Shown here: positions 1 to 10,600 of the stretch, piece by piece
Numbering within the stretch: position 1 is the first letter of the stretch
Layout: every line of letters starts with the position of its first letter
Assembly: GCA_945910005.1 (NCBI GenBank)
Contig: OX246738.1
Coordinates: forward strand, 21,957,686-22,021,685
From: Isoperla grammatica
Taxonomy: Eukaryota; Arthropoda; Insecta; Plecoptera; Perlodidae
Reading direction: 5' to 3'
Length of the DNA: 64,000 nt
Position numbers and translations under genes: made by a program
Notes under the pieces: generated by a model
What the model saw: the letters and a program-made list of their open reading frames with translations, nothing else
The model's database searches: none
Told to the model about the DNA's origin: nothing

Positions 1-65
1 TTACAAGTCAGGACTATACCAAACTTTAAGGTAGGCATGTTAGGTCTGCACTTGTGGGATCATAC

Positions 66-641
66 TAGGGATGACATCGGGTACCCGGGTAACCCGGGTA
101 CCCGGCTCCAAAGTATTACCCGGAGCCGTTTTTCGGGTCCGGGTAATTTATTAGTCCGTTTCTGGGCTATATTTACGCGCCAGTATTGCTGCGGTTGATT
201 TCGATGGAGCCAGCAGGTACAACGCGAGCCTACCCTTCCACAACACGTGACCCGGCGGGGAACAGAACAGACGTGAACCGACTTGCATTCGTTACTGTTT
301 GTTTATTGTTTAACATTCTGGTGAACATTCTGGCTAACACTTGTTCTATTACAATTTATTTTACTTGAAAAAGCATGTTTTATGTACGTGCTTCAGTTGT
401 GTATTGCGAAATGTTTTTTTTTACTCGACGTGATTACTGCAGGCGTATTCCAAGGGGCTATTCGAGCAGGCGGCATGCATGTCATTCGTCCCTCGTCTTC
501 GCGGCCCGCGCCCTTCACAAGGCCTAGCGATGACCTTCAAATCAAGCCTACACATCGAAAATTACGTTTTCAGGATCCGGGTACCCGGGTAATATGAGAG
601 CTGGAACCGGTTCCGAATTTTATTACCCGATGTCATCCCTA
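66..641. mobile_element. hAT-type MITE, 576 bp
   Basis: Ends are exact inverted repeats (TAGGGATGACATCGGGTA at 66-83, its complement at 624-641). The element is flanked by a perfect 8-bp duplication GATCATAC (58-65 and 642-649), as hAT transposases make. The interior near both ends is rich in GGGTACCCGGGTA-like palindromes. Short open frames inside resemble no transposase, so it is probably non-autonomous. Confidence 0.88.
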
Positions 642-2586
642 GATCATACTCATTACCAAACTCAATTACCTTCACCTAAACATGCATACCATGCAACCAA
701 TTAATTGCATATTTTACTCCTTTTTAAAATTTTATTTACTCCTTACTACCCAAACAATGACTGCTACTAACAGAACGGATCATACTCTTTCTGCTTTCAC
801 ATAAAATACACACAGTGGCGTAGCATGATTGACCCCGAGAGAGTAGATCTTGTCCTGAGTCTCTAACCTGCATTCCATGAACCATGCCAATTAGCAGACG
901 CAGATAATGTTCAAGTTGAAAGTTGAAGACTGTTTTGGAAAGTGAAGGCATTGTATGAAAGGATTTTAAACGCGTAATATTAGTCTCTTACAAAGTAGCC
1001 TAGAAACTGTTGTGAGATGTTGAGTTGGTTAGATTATTTCGAGTGTTAAACATATTGAGTATTGCCATCACTAGTCAGTAGTCACCCACAATAATATTAA
1101 ACGTATTTACACTCATATTTTCACATTGTTTCTTGGAAATGCCAGCAGACCTCTCAATTTTGAAAACCATTATTTTGAGAATGTATGGAGCTCTCCCCAT
1201 TCCAATCCCCACTCAACCGACTTTCCGTTACAATTTTATGGTAATGTTGATGATATTTGGGGTTTTACATCCCATGGTTACTATCCGACTCACGGATTGG
1301 ATTTTTGTTTCTACTTTTTTTAGGCTATAAAGGGTCAGTATTTGTTAAACTACTGCACGAAATAATGTACCTGTTTTATTGTTACTGACAAGTGCAAAGT
1401 TCCAAGACATGAAACCTAAAGTCCAACAATGTAAGCCGAAAAGAAAAGCTGAAGTGCGAGTCAAAAAACACAAAAAATAGTACATTTTTTCTTCAAATGA
1501 CAGAAACAATGGGGAATACCTGTAGTGCAACTGAAAACGTAAATCTAGTTAAAACAACTGAAAATCTCTGAGCATCTAACAGTGATAGATAACTTCCAAA
1601 TACAGATGAATGTGAATAATTCATTACGAAATGAAGATGAAAAACGTGCAACATGTTTGAAATTCCAACATCACAGCTAGATGAGTCGGCGCTTGACCCT
1701 CTGCTGAGCATTCCGATAGAGGTCTGTTTTGTTCAGATAATGTATCGGTAGATACAACAACAAAATATAACATTGTGCCCGTGTAAACCTATCGGTAGGG
1801 ATATGGGTCGGAAAATTTCCGACCAATTTTTCTGGAAAATTTCCAACTTCTTAAATATTAATATAGGCCTAATCCATTCAATTATTATTGGCCAGTAAAA
1901 ACTAAGATGTTTTGAGTTCTAGGATAGGCCTAATTGTGCTGGTTGACTTGATTTGCTTCATCCCCCGTCACAGTCCGGCCAATGAGTGGCATCTACAGGC
2001 AATCATATGCGTGCGCACGGCCCAGGCCAGACCTATACGGCCTAGGCCAGACCTAATGTGTCAACTTGGCGGTCGGGCCACGCTGGACTCACAAGGTAAT
2101 AGTCACAAGGTATTGCAATAAGGTATAAGCTCTGTAGCATTGATTCATCGTTGATGGCATCTCATTGGCTTGTTATAAGCGAGTAAGTGACGTTTCAACC
2201 CCTGATTGGTCCGTCAAGAGGAATATGGTATTGCAATAAGAGAGTTGAACATTTTTCAACTCGCTTGTGACTACGACTATGACTAGCCTATTGCAATGAC
2301 GAGTTTGTGTGAACCATTGCATGTGATCCCTATCTTCCAACTCGGCTTATAACTAAACCATAATCCTTACGACGTTGTGTGAACCCGGCATAGAGTACCG
2401 CCTCCTTAGTCTAGGCCTAGGCCTACTTGCGTAATGAATATCTACCTCGGGACAGGTTCCCAAGTCATCACGACAAAAAAGTTAGGTTAGGGTACGTTAA
2501 AACTGAACTTGTGTTCACACAATGTCAAGCTTTGGGTCGAATATTTAGGCTTTGAATTAATAGCTAGAGGCTAGGGTTATAGTTAC
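642..2586. other. no gene recognised
   Basis: AT-rich DNA with AGGCCTA motifs and only short random open frames. A short exon-like segment ends at a GT near 1729 on the plus strand, but I could not join it to anything. Confidence 0.5.
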
Positions 2587-2712
2587 CTTCCCCGTCCAAA
2601 CTGTCTCAGTATGGAAAACAATAACTCTAAATCTATTCGTGGCCCATTCTACTTCCAATCTTAAGAAACCACTTCCATCCTGGACTGGGATTTTGCATAC
2701 TGTCACCTCCAT
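2587..2712 (-). CDS. possible first coding exon of an XRCC4-like gene
   Basis: An ATG at 2712 opens a 42-codon frame that ends exactly at a GTAACT donor (phase 0). The predicted peptide has alternating hydrophobic residues and the pattern FLRLEVEW...FRVIVFHTETVWTGK. This resembles the start of the XRCC4 head domain, a beta-sandwich that ends its first strands with W-T-G and acts in non-homologous end joining. No downstream exon could be joined within the remaining 2.5 kb to the left, so the gene would run out of the window. The match is by eye to a short stretch; a chance open frame is possible. Confidence 0.33.
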
Positions 2713-3117
2713 AACGCCCAAATAACATTAAATAATTAAATTGAAGGCTAAGGACACGCAATTGTGCCAAAAGTCAAGTTCCAGAACCGAAGTAAACAAA
2801 CCCTCATCACTGCCTTGTCAACTTTATTTTGGTGTGGTCCTGGTAGGCGGCAGTGTGACTTGAATATTTACCGCTCAAATATAAAATTTCTGATTTTAAA
2901 TATTTGTGTAGTGTGTTAATGTTCTTCAATTAAAAATTTTAAATTCAAATTTAAAATTTAAAAAAATACAAAAGTTGAATGTAAATATGGAGCGCACGTT
3001 CTGGACCACCACCAATCCCCTGGCCGAAACAGGCTAGTCTACCTGAACGCTGCCAGTGTGTTCGGAAATTTGGCAACCGACAACCTAGTTGAGTACGGTT
3101 TGAAGCCTAAAACAACC

Positions 3118-3875
3118 AGACTTAAGGAACACCGTTATACATATATTTATACAATGGAAATATCAAAGATCAGCCCAAGCAGCCTGGACCCAACATCTAT
3201 ATGCAACAAGATGAAGTTGGAGCGTGTCCAAAGTAGAGCTACACGCTTTATTGCTGCTAGGTCGCAATTTACCAATCATAGTGCTACGGCAAGACGTGCA
3301 TCATTGAAGATTCCATCTCTGGAAACATTCAGGAAAAAAGTAGAGCTACAATTTTTGTGGGGCATGTTGAATGGTAGGACAAACCTGGATCCATATGTAA
3401 GACTGCAAGCCTGTAATCGTAGTGCCCAATTTGGTAGGGGTCTATTGTTCAGGCCACCTTTTGCCAGAACAGCAGCCTACCAGAAAGGGTTCTATTATAG
3501 GGCTTGTCAATCGTGGAATTCTCTTCCACTGAAGATCAGGATGGCACGCTCATTAGATGTCTTCAAAGCGTCTTTAACGGAGCATTTTTTAAACATTGTT
3601 TTGTAAATTTTGTTTTTTTTTATTCTTTTTTACTTCATTTTTAACAGTTCTGTCTTATAATTATATTTTCATTCATATTATGTTTTCATGTTTTTTGTTT
3701 TGTATTTTGTATTTTGTATTATGTTCATTTATATATTTAGATTTTAAGTTATTTTAGTATGGGTTGGCAGTCACTCTTGTGTGTTTGGAGCTGTGCTCTT
3801 TTCTGCCAACCCCTATTCAATTCACTTTTGTAATGAATACAAATAATTAATAAATAAATAAATAAATAAATAAAA
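3118..3875 (+). mobile_element. 5'-truncated non-LTR retrotransposon (LINE) tail
   Basis: An open frame of about 130 codons ends at 3606. It reads like the extreme C-terminus of a LINE reverse transcriptase ORF2 (KLERVQSRATRFI, then SWNSLPLKIRMARSLDVFK). A T-rich 3' untranslated stretch follows, with a terminal (AATA)n tail at about 3848-3873. No catalytic RT domain is present, so it is a dead 5'-truncated insertion. The first part of the open frame (3058-3117) belongs to the host MITE, not the LINE. Confidence 0.8.
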
Positions 3876-3901
3876 GATGTAGAGAGTTATTGATTACCCA
3901 C

Positions 3902-4828
3902 CAGTGGCGGCTGGTGGGGGGAGGCAAGGGAGGCCGGGCCTCCTCAAACATTTCCGGAGGGAGGAGGATTAATCTTGTCTGTGATCTTGTTTAAAATGGT
4001 TCTATGTATTTTAATGTTCATCTTACATAATATACATATTTATCGTAAAAGTGTTCAAACAAAAAATGTTCAACGTTTCAAAGTTTCGCGCCTCTTCAGA
4101 ATGTGGCTGCTAGCCGCGTTGAACCAGTAGAAACGCGAGAAACTTCGTGAGTCCGGGCCTCTCAGTCGTTCAGCTTATAGGTACCTGAGCGATTTGCGGG
4201 GGAATGCGGTAGGCATACTCCCGCCCTCCCCGCCTAAGTTGCTGCACGTGCAATAAGATGCCAGAGGAGGCCGGCCGCTTAGTTTATTTTCGGATTTTTC
4301 ACGAAGGTAACCGAGTCGCCCGTTTTCCATAATATATCATACTCAGCAGTTTGTAGTTTGCAGGGAATTGTCGTTTGTTTTCCTGCTGTTGTTCTTCCTG
4401 TGTTGTTGCTTGATTCAATGAAGTCAAATATAGTTGACGAGTTATAAGTGCGACCATTAACGAGACATGCTTCGAGGAAAGAGTAAATAAAGATTTAAAA
4501 CAAGTCGGAAGACTGAAACCAGCTTTGCCATAACTGCAAAGGGATGGAGAGGAACATACGAGTTTGGTTCGTTATGGTATGGAGATTGTTATGGTTAATG
4601 ACAAGTGTCGTCAACTTAAATCGGGCAACTTAAATCCACATCCACAACCACATTATAACACCTAAAACAACGTAGAAAAATAGTTTTAAAAAAATCGCTC
4701 TGCGGGGCAAATTGGGGGGCTCGCCCCCCAGACCCCCCTGAACTGCTGCTAATTTCCATTGCTTCCATATTCGATCTTTCTTGAATTGTCCTGGCCTCCC
4801 TATTATTTTATACCACGAGCCGCCACTG
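3902..4828. mobile_element. non-autonomous hAT element, 927 bp
   Basis: Perfect 11-bp terminal inverted repeats CAGTGGCGGCT / AGCCGCCACTG, flanked by the 8-bp duplication TTACCCAC (3894-3901 and 4829-4836). Both ends match, in inverted order, the ends of the 4.8-kb hAT at 28602-33366. The left 200 bp corresponds to that element's right end, and 4630-4800 to its left end. It is thus a deletion derivative of that family. The paralogous MITE at 26.3-26.6 kb has a single TTACCCAC, showing the empty site. Confidence 0.92.
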
Positions 4829-5048
4829 TTACCCACAGTACATCCGATATGGCTATTTTGCATTTTGTTGCGTTTTGGCAGATACCAATCACGGAGCACC
4901 CATTTCCTTGGTTGCCGTGCACTCGGCATGGCACAGCTATGAATGCCAACCAAGCTGTGACCACGCCCACTCAACCATTGACTTTGCATACACTTTTTGC
5001 ATCCGGATCTGCTCAATCGGCAACCAGGATGATTTTTCGAACACAGTG

Positions 5049-7603
5049 TGAGTGAGCGTGGGGGTTTGGGTGTGACCATAAATGCTGACTCCGCGCCGCG
5101 TGGCAGGTATGAATGCAGGCCCGGCAATGAAGTTTGTTCCAAACTTCGTATTTTATTACATTAGTACCAATAGTAGTACCAAGTACCAACTTAACTGTCA
5201 ACTTAGTTTCTCTCTCCTTTAGACAGGTCCATCAGTGGTAATAATTTATGACTGTATACTGGATACCTGAAAACCTCAAATGCAGTAAGCATAACTATGA
5301 GGCTTGTGTACTCTACTTAGCAGAAGACTGCATTTATATTTTATGGATGCTTGACAGAATGCTAGGATATATTGGTTTTTATGTAAACAGCATGTGAAAG
5401 GAGTGGTAGTTAAGAATCTGGGGTCGGCATGAAATAAGTTAATGGTGTGTTCGGAAATTTGGCAACCGAAACCGGCTTTGGGACAACTTTAGTGTTCGTT
5501 TTCACATTTTTAATTATCAAGAAAGTTTTATTTATTTTTTACATTCAAACAGTTCTGGTATATTACAATGTTCTACTAGGAAGTGTCAAGTTCAATACTC
5601 ACAACTTTCCTCGAATTACTTACAGAGCTTATTATTGATGCAGGTATTTGTATAACCAAGTCCATCACCATAATTAGTTGCCAAATACAAAACAAGGTCA
5701 ACTTGATCTCCACCTAGCAGAGGCTTATCGAACTCCCAAGTCAGGTAGCCACAGTCAGTTCCACATTGTTACAAATCCCGTAGGCCTTATTCAAATGTAA
5801 GAAACATTTTGGAAAACCAATGAAGTGGTGTCAAAAAGGTAAAATCCCAACCTTTTAAGACATTGTATGTTTGCATTCTATCTATGTTTAATTTATGCAT
5901 TTTAAGTAATATTTGATATATGTCATTGCATTAATAATGAAGTAGTCAAGCGTGTTTTTGTAGTGGAATACAAAATGAGGATTTTGGATTCCATATGATG
6001 ACCTGACGGGGGAGTTCAATGTACCTCCACCACGCGGGGATCAAGTAGGCCTTGACAATCAATAATATATTATAATATCTATAGCACACTGTGGAAAGTA
6101 ACATATGGTAGGTCTACCATATAATTTTCTCCGAAACACAAATTTTAGTAATCAGCCACTGGACAAGTCAGCGAAACACAATGTACAGTAATCTCCCTTC
6201 AATTTGAATTAGTTCCCGTACATTTTAATTAATGAGGTATTACTGTGTACGTACATAGTTCTGTGTGACAAGCATAGTTAGCAAGATTCACCTTCATACT
6301 TTTATTAACTACATAACAAACATAAAGTCAAAGTTATAATAGTAAATATTTCAGTCTTTGGTATAATATACCATATAAAAGCTAATAGTACCAACATTAC
6401 CAATATATTGCAAGTAAGGCCTATCCAATTCACACAGCAGAGTGGGCAAGCATTGGGTATTACATTCACCAATAGCATGACGGCAATCATCTTATTATTT
6501 TGTTGATGTAATACTACTTACTAGTCCTAATTAGTAATTACTATTACCACAACACTTAAGTTCAAGATATTTAGTACATTACATATACATATCGTCGATG
6601 AAGTGGCAATACCAAGTAAGTAACGTTTTACGAATTGTTCAGGAGAGACAAAACACGAAAAGTTGCTTTCAGATAAAATGACTAAGACTAAGTTTTAAGG
6701 TTTAGGGAATGACTAACAATATCAATCGAATGTTGTTTAATGCTTGTTAAATCCACAGAAGTTGTGATTTTGATTACATAGATATATCATTTATAAATTT
6801 AAAATACTAGGTATTTAAATAATATGTACACGATTTTAATATTCGTATTCTGAGTATACGGTATTACTGAAGAGATAACTGGTTTTGCCATAGGTTTCCT
6901 TCGGTTTTTGCTCATACGCGGTGTAATTTCTTGTCTTTACACTTACAGCATTTCTATTGGAAAATTTAGTACTAGCGGAAATCCAAGCTGCGAAAATGGG
7001 ATTCATGATTTCAAAATAATAAACAACTAAGTTTTGTCAGAAAGACCACTTACGCGGTATTGTCACTTCACCGACAATATATAGAATATGAAAGTAAAAG
7101 ACAAACCTAGTGTATTGTTTGGAATGTTTAGGAAACTTAAGTTTATTTGCCATTCACCGAAGAGTACCCGTAGACCATTTTACTTCCAACCAAATTTTTG
7201 TTTTTGCACACAAGAGCATTAGCAAGGCTCTTGTGGTGTTAAGTTAATATGGCATTAAGACTAGAGATGCTACAAGAACTTTAACATAAAAAAACAATAG
7301 CAATTCAACAGTGCATTGGCCTTGGCCCCACTCGCCCATCGGGCTAGTGAAATGAGATTTTTGCTAGCCCGAGCAAAGTTTCACTAGCCTGGGGTGAGCA
7401 GGCGAGCATTAGTTTTAACCCCTGTTGTCAATTGACAGTGTAGTTGCATTATTGTAACTATTAACCACAATATCATTCAGCAATGAATTGCCCCCTTCAT
7501 TGACTTTATGTTCGATAGTTTTAGTGGATTAAGCCTATCTACTCGATATAGATGCACACATCTTGAAGTTGAAGATATAAAGTATATATACACCGATGAT
7601 CGA
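5049..7603. other. intergenic, no gene recognised
   Basis: AT-rich, without convincing exons. It includes a fragment of the CAGTGTGTTCGG MITE at 5444-5467 and two stretches (about 5692-5750, 6018-6055) of a dispersed motif around ATCAAGTTAGCCTTGAC. A small TA-flanked inverted repeat at about 6182-6234 resembles Tc1/mariner ends. Confidence 0.5.
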
Positions 7604-10600
7604 TCAGAACAGCAATGAAAGGAGGTAGTTTTCTATCAAAGTTTGAGCTGTAAGAAGATGAAGAGAAACATTGATTATGGTACACTGTATATCTACAAAC
7701 ACATATACATACCAGTAATGAGTAAAGTAGGTACTATAAATACTTCGTGTACAGTGACATACATAATACATACTTAAATGACTTTTTTTTGACACTGCAA
7801 TTCCAAAGGCTGTATTTCCACACATATTGGTCATCGTGATGTCGGCATCTCGAAGAATCAGCTCATTGGCACAGTGGGGATGATCACCGTGGGCTGCGTA
7901 CATCAACGCAGTGTTACCAATCTAAAATATAAATAACGATCAAATGAATTACATTAACGAAGAATGTGTTGGTAGTTTTGCTTGAAGACGAGCGTTCTCT
8001 TTGAAAAGTTGATGCGCATGCACACGCTTCAAGCTAGCAAACTTGCAGAATAACTTTTGACTGTCATGAATGACCACCCACATACCACACCAACTTCAAC
8101 AACTTAAGACACCTTTACTAATGGTGGTCTGGATTTGTATTTTTTCCATGCAATTTGCAAAAGGAATTGCAAAAGGAATGAGAATATTTAATAGATTACC
8201 ATTAGAAGTTAGGAATATACAGGATGTGAAAAGATTTAGAGCTAAGTGCTGTAAGATAGTTAAGGGTTGCGGATGGAAAAGGGAGGTTACTGGAATGGAG
8301 GATTTCTGGACTCAACCAGATTAATGTCTGAAAGAATAAAGACTTAATGCTCACCCATTTAGCAATTATATTACATTGTTTTTGTTGTATTGTTTTTCAT
8401 TCATTTATTATTGTATTTTGTTACATCTCAAATAATTTATGTTTATTTTATTGATTTGTATGGATTTTTGAATAATTATATAGATTGTAAGATGTTTGTA
8501 TGTGATATATTGTGATGTTTTGGGAATGACATTGTAATTTGTAAAATAGCAAAAATGCTAATAAAGATTTACTACTACTACTACTACTACTATTGGCTGA
8601 TTTACAGGTTAGGTTGTATAATTGGGATTTGCACGCAAAGTTTAATGTCATTGAGTTTATTAGTGTAGGGTAGAAGAGTCCCAGCGGGCATTGGTGACTG
8701 TCTACCGATAAATCTTCTGCGGACGCTAGTAGTACTGGCGCGAACCGCTAGGTGCCGCAACACGTACCCGCTGATTAAGCCCCGCTGACGTGGCGACAGC
8801 TAGCGGTTCGTGCCAGTACTACTAGCATATGTGGAAGGTTTATGGGTAGACAGTCGCCAATACTCGTTGGGACTCTACCCTACACTAATAAGTTCAACGT
8901 TAACGTAGACATCGCTACCGTACTAACAGCTCCAGTCCAAAGCCTGTTGGATGGGTCAATCAGCGCTCCGCTATGCGGAGATCAAGTTAGCCTTGACTGC
9001 TGGGCTGGTAGTATGCTGGTGCATTGAGTGGGGGAAAGTGGAAGTGCAAACCCCCATTGTGTTGTTACTCTACGAAAGTTGTTAAAATGGCAATGGTCAT
9101 CATCAAGAAATGCTGCATTATTTATATTGGTATTAAAAAAACAAAAGTAGTACTGGTAGGCTGCTTGTTTTTCACATGATTCACACTTCTGTTGTGGTGG
9201 TTGTTGTTGTTGTATTTTCTAGTGGTACTAGGCCACTTGAGCATACTGAAGGCATGTAATGTTAATTATTTAAATACAAAAATGGCTTGAAATGTTTCAA
9301 TTAAAATATTTCAAATTTATTCTATTTGAGACAATGAGGTGTGACAGATGGAGACGAAGGACAATTACAACACACTCATGCCTTATGTGGGATTCGAACC
9401 CACGTCTGTAGGTAGCATATGCTTAGGACTTACACCCAAATTGCACGAGCCACTGCGACAGCTCTAAAAGTTACCCCTAAGACACTCGTTACACGGTCAA
9501 GTTGTTGACATAACTTGTTAACGCCACTACTTTTTACGTGTATCACCTCTAGCAACAGTTGACGAGAGTAGTGATGCTACCTATTGGCAACTGTACTGAA
9601 GTTAATGTGTCTACGTAGTGATCCGGTGGTAGAGTTTGCAAGATCTGTCAATCCCCTAGTGGAGGTTCCGTACACTGGGAGTTCGACGAGCATCCGCCAG
9701 CGGATTTATAGACTTTGTTACTAAGATTATCAGCTAATGTTAATTGTGTATGTTTATTGTTTATATGTATTGACAAGTCCCATGGTGGTAATTGTGTGAT
9801 TTTCCTACAATGTACTGCTCAAATGGATGCCAAATAAATTGAATTGAATTGAAGCTGTCGGTGTATTTATTGTGGTAACGACTTACGATGTAATCACATG
9901 TCAAAATGTTGGTCAACCATTGGTTGAACGCCGTCAACATTGCTTGAAAATAGAACTGCTTCCTACTTCCCGTTAACTAATTGGTATGTGTGACTGCATC
10001 GCGCAGTTTCCTTGAGAGTTTCTAAATGCCGTCAACAAGTCGACACATAACGAGTGTTTAAGACGGGACCGACCTCGTCGGCGTGGTTAACGTCAGCGCC
10101 CTCGGCCAGCAACAGCCGCACAACGTCGTGATGGCCGGCGGCGGCGGCCAATAGAAGCGAGGTCTCCCCCTCCCTCCCCTCCTTGTCCGGCCGGGCGCCG
10201 TGACGCAGCAACAGCTGGACCGTGGGGACCTGGCCGTAAGCGCTCGCCCACATCAGTGCGCTCAGCTCGTCGGCGTCCGCTACGTCCACGTCCGACTCTG
10301 TAACGTTGTTAGTCCACTCATTACAACCTTATTTAAAAATGAAGGAATATTTTCTTTATGTTCATATTTTCTACTGGACTGTTTATACTAATAGGCTACT
10401 TGCATAACACAATTTTATTACTCTACTTTGAAGATATTACACGTCTAAGAGCAATGCAATTTAAAACAATTTATTTTTTCCTTTTTTGACGGAGAAAATA
10501 AATAAGTAGTTTTCCCTCCCTTTACCGCGCTCGAAAACGATGTTTGAACGAAGCGCCATCTTTATGACGTACTCGGCCTCTACGCTGCCTGCGAGCGCAG

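Larger units (their letters stand above)
3054..5048. mobile_element. MITE (CAGTGTGTTCG ends) carrying two insertions
   Basis: The left end CAGTGTGTTCGG...TGGCAACCG and right end CGGCAACCA...CGAACACAGTG are imperfect inverted repeats of about 26 bp. A second copy in opposite orientation lies at 26251-26628 and lacks the insertions, so about 1.6 kb of this copy is later material: a LINE tail (about 3118-3875) and a hAT derivative (3902-4828). A further end fragment of the family is at 5444-5467. Confidence 0.72.

Noticed and set aside
186..597. Two plus-strand open frames of 60-71 codons
   Set aside because: Both lie inside a hAT-type MITE with exact ends and duplication, and resemble no protein.
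4630..5142. 170-codon minus-strand open frame
   Set aside because: It crosses the border of the hAT derivative and the MITE, so it is a chance frame through repeat DNA.
9384..9465. tRNA gene on the minus strand
   Set aside because: Good B box, but no convincing acceptor stem or anticodon loop, and an AT-rich tail follows; treated as a SINE head. The same applies to 43087-43150 and 51145-51220.
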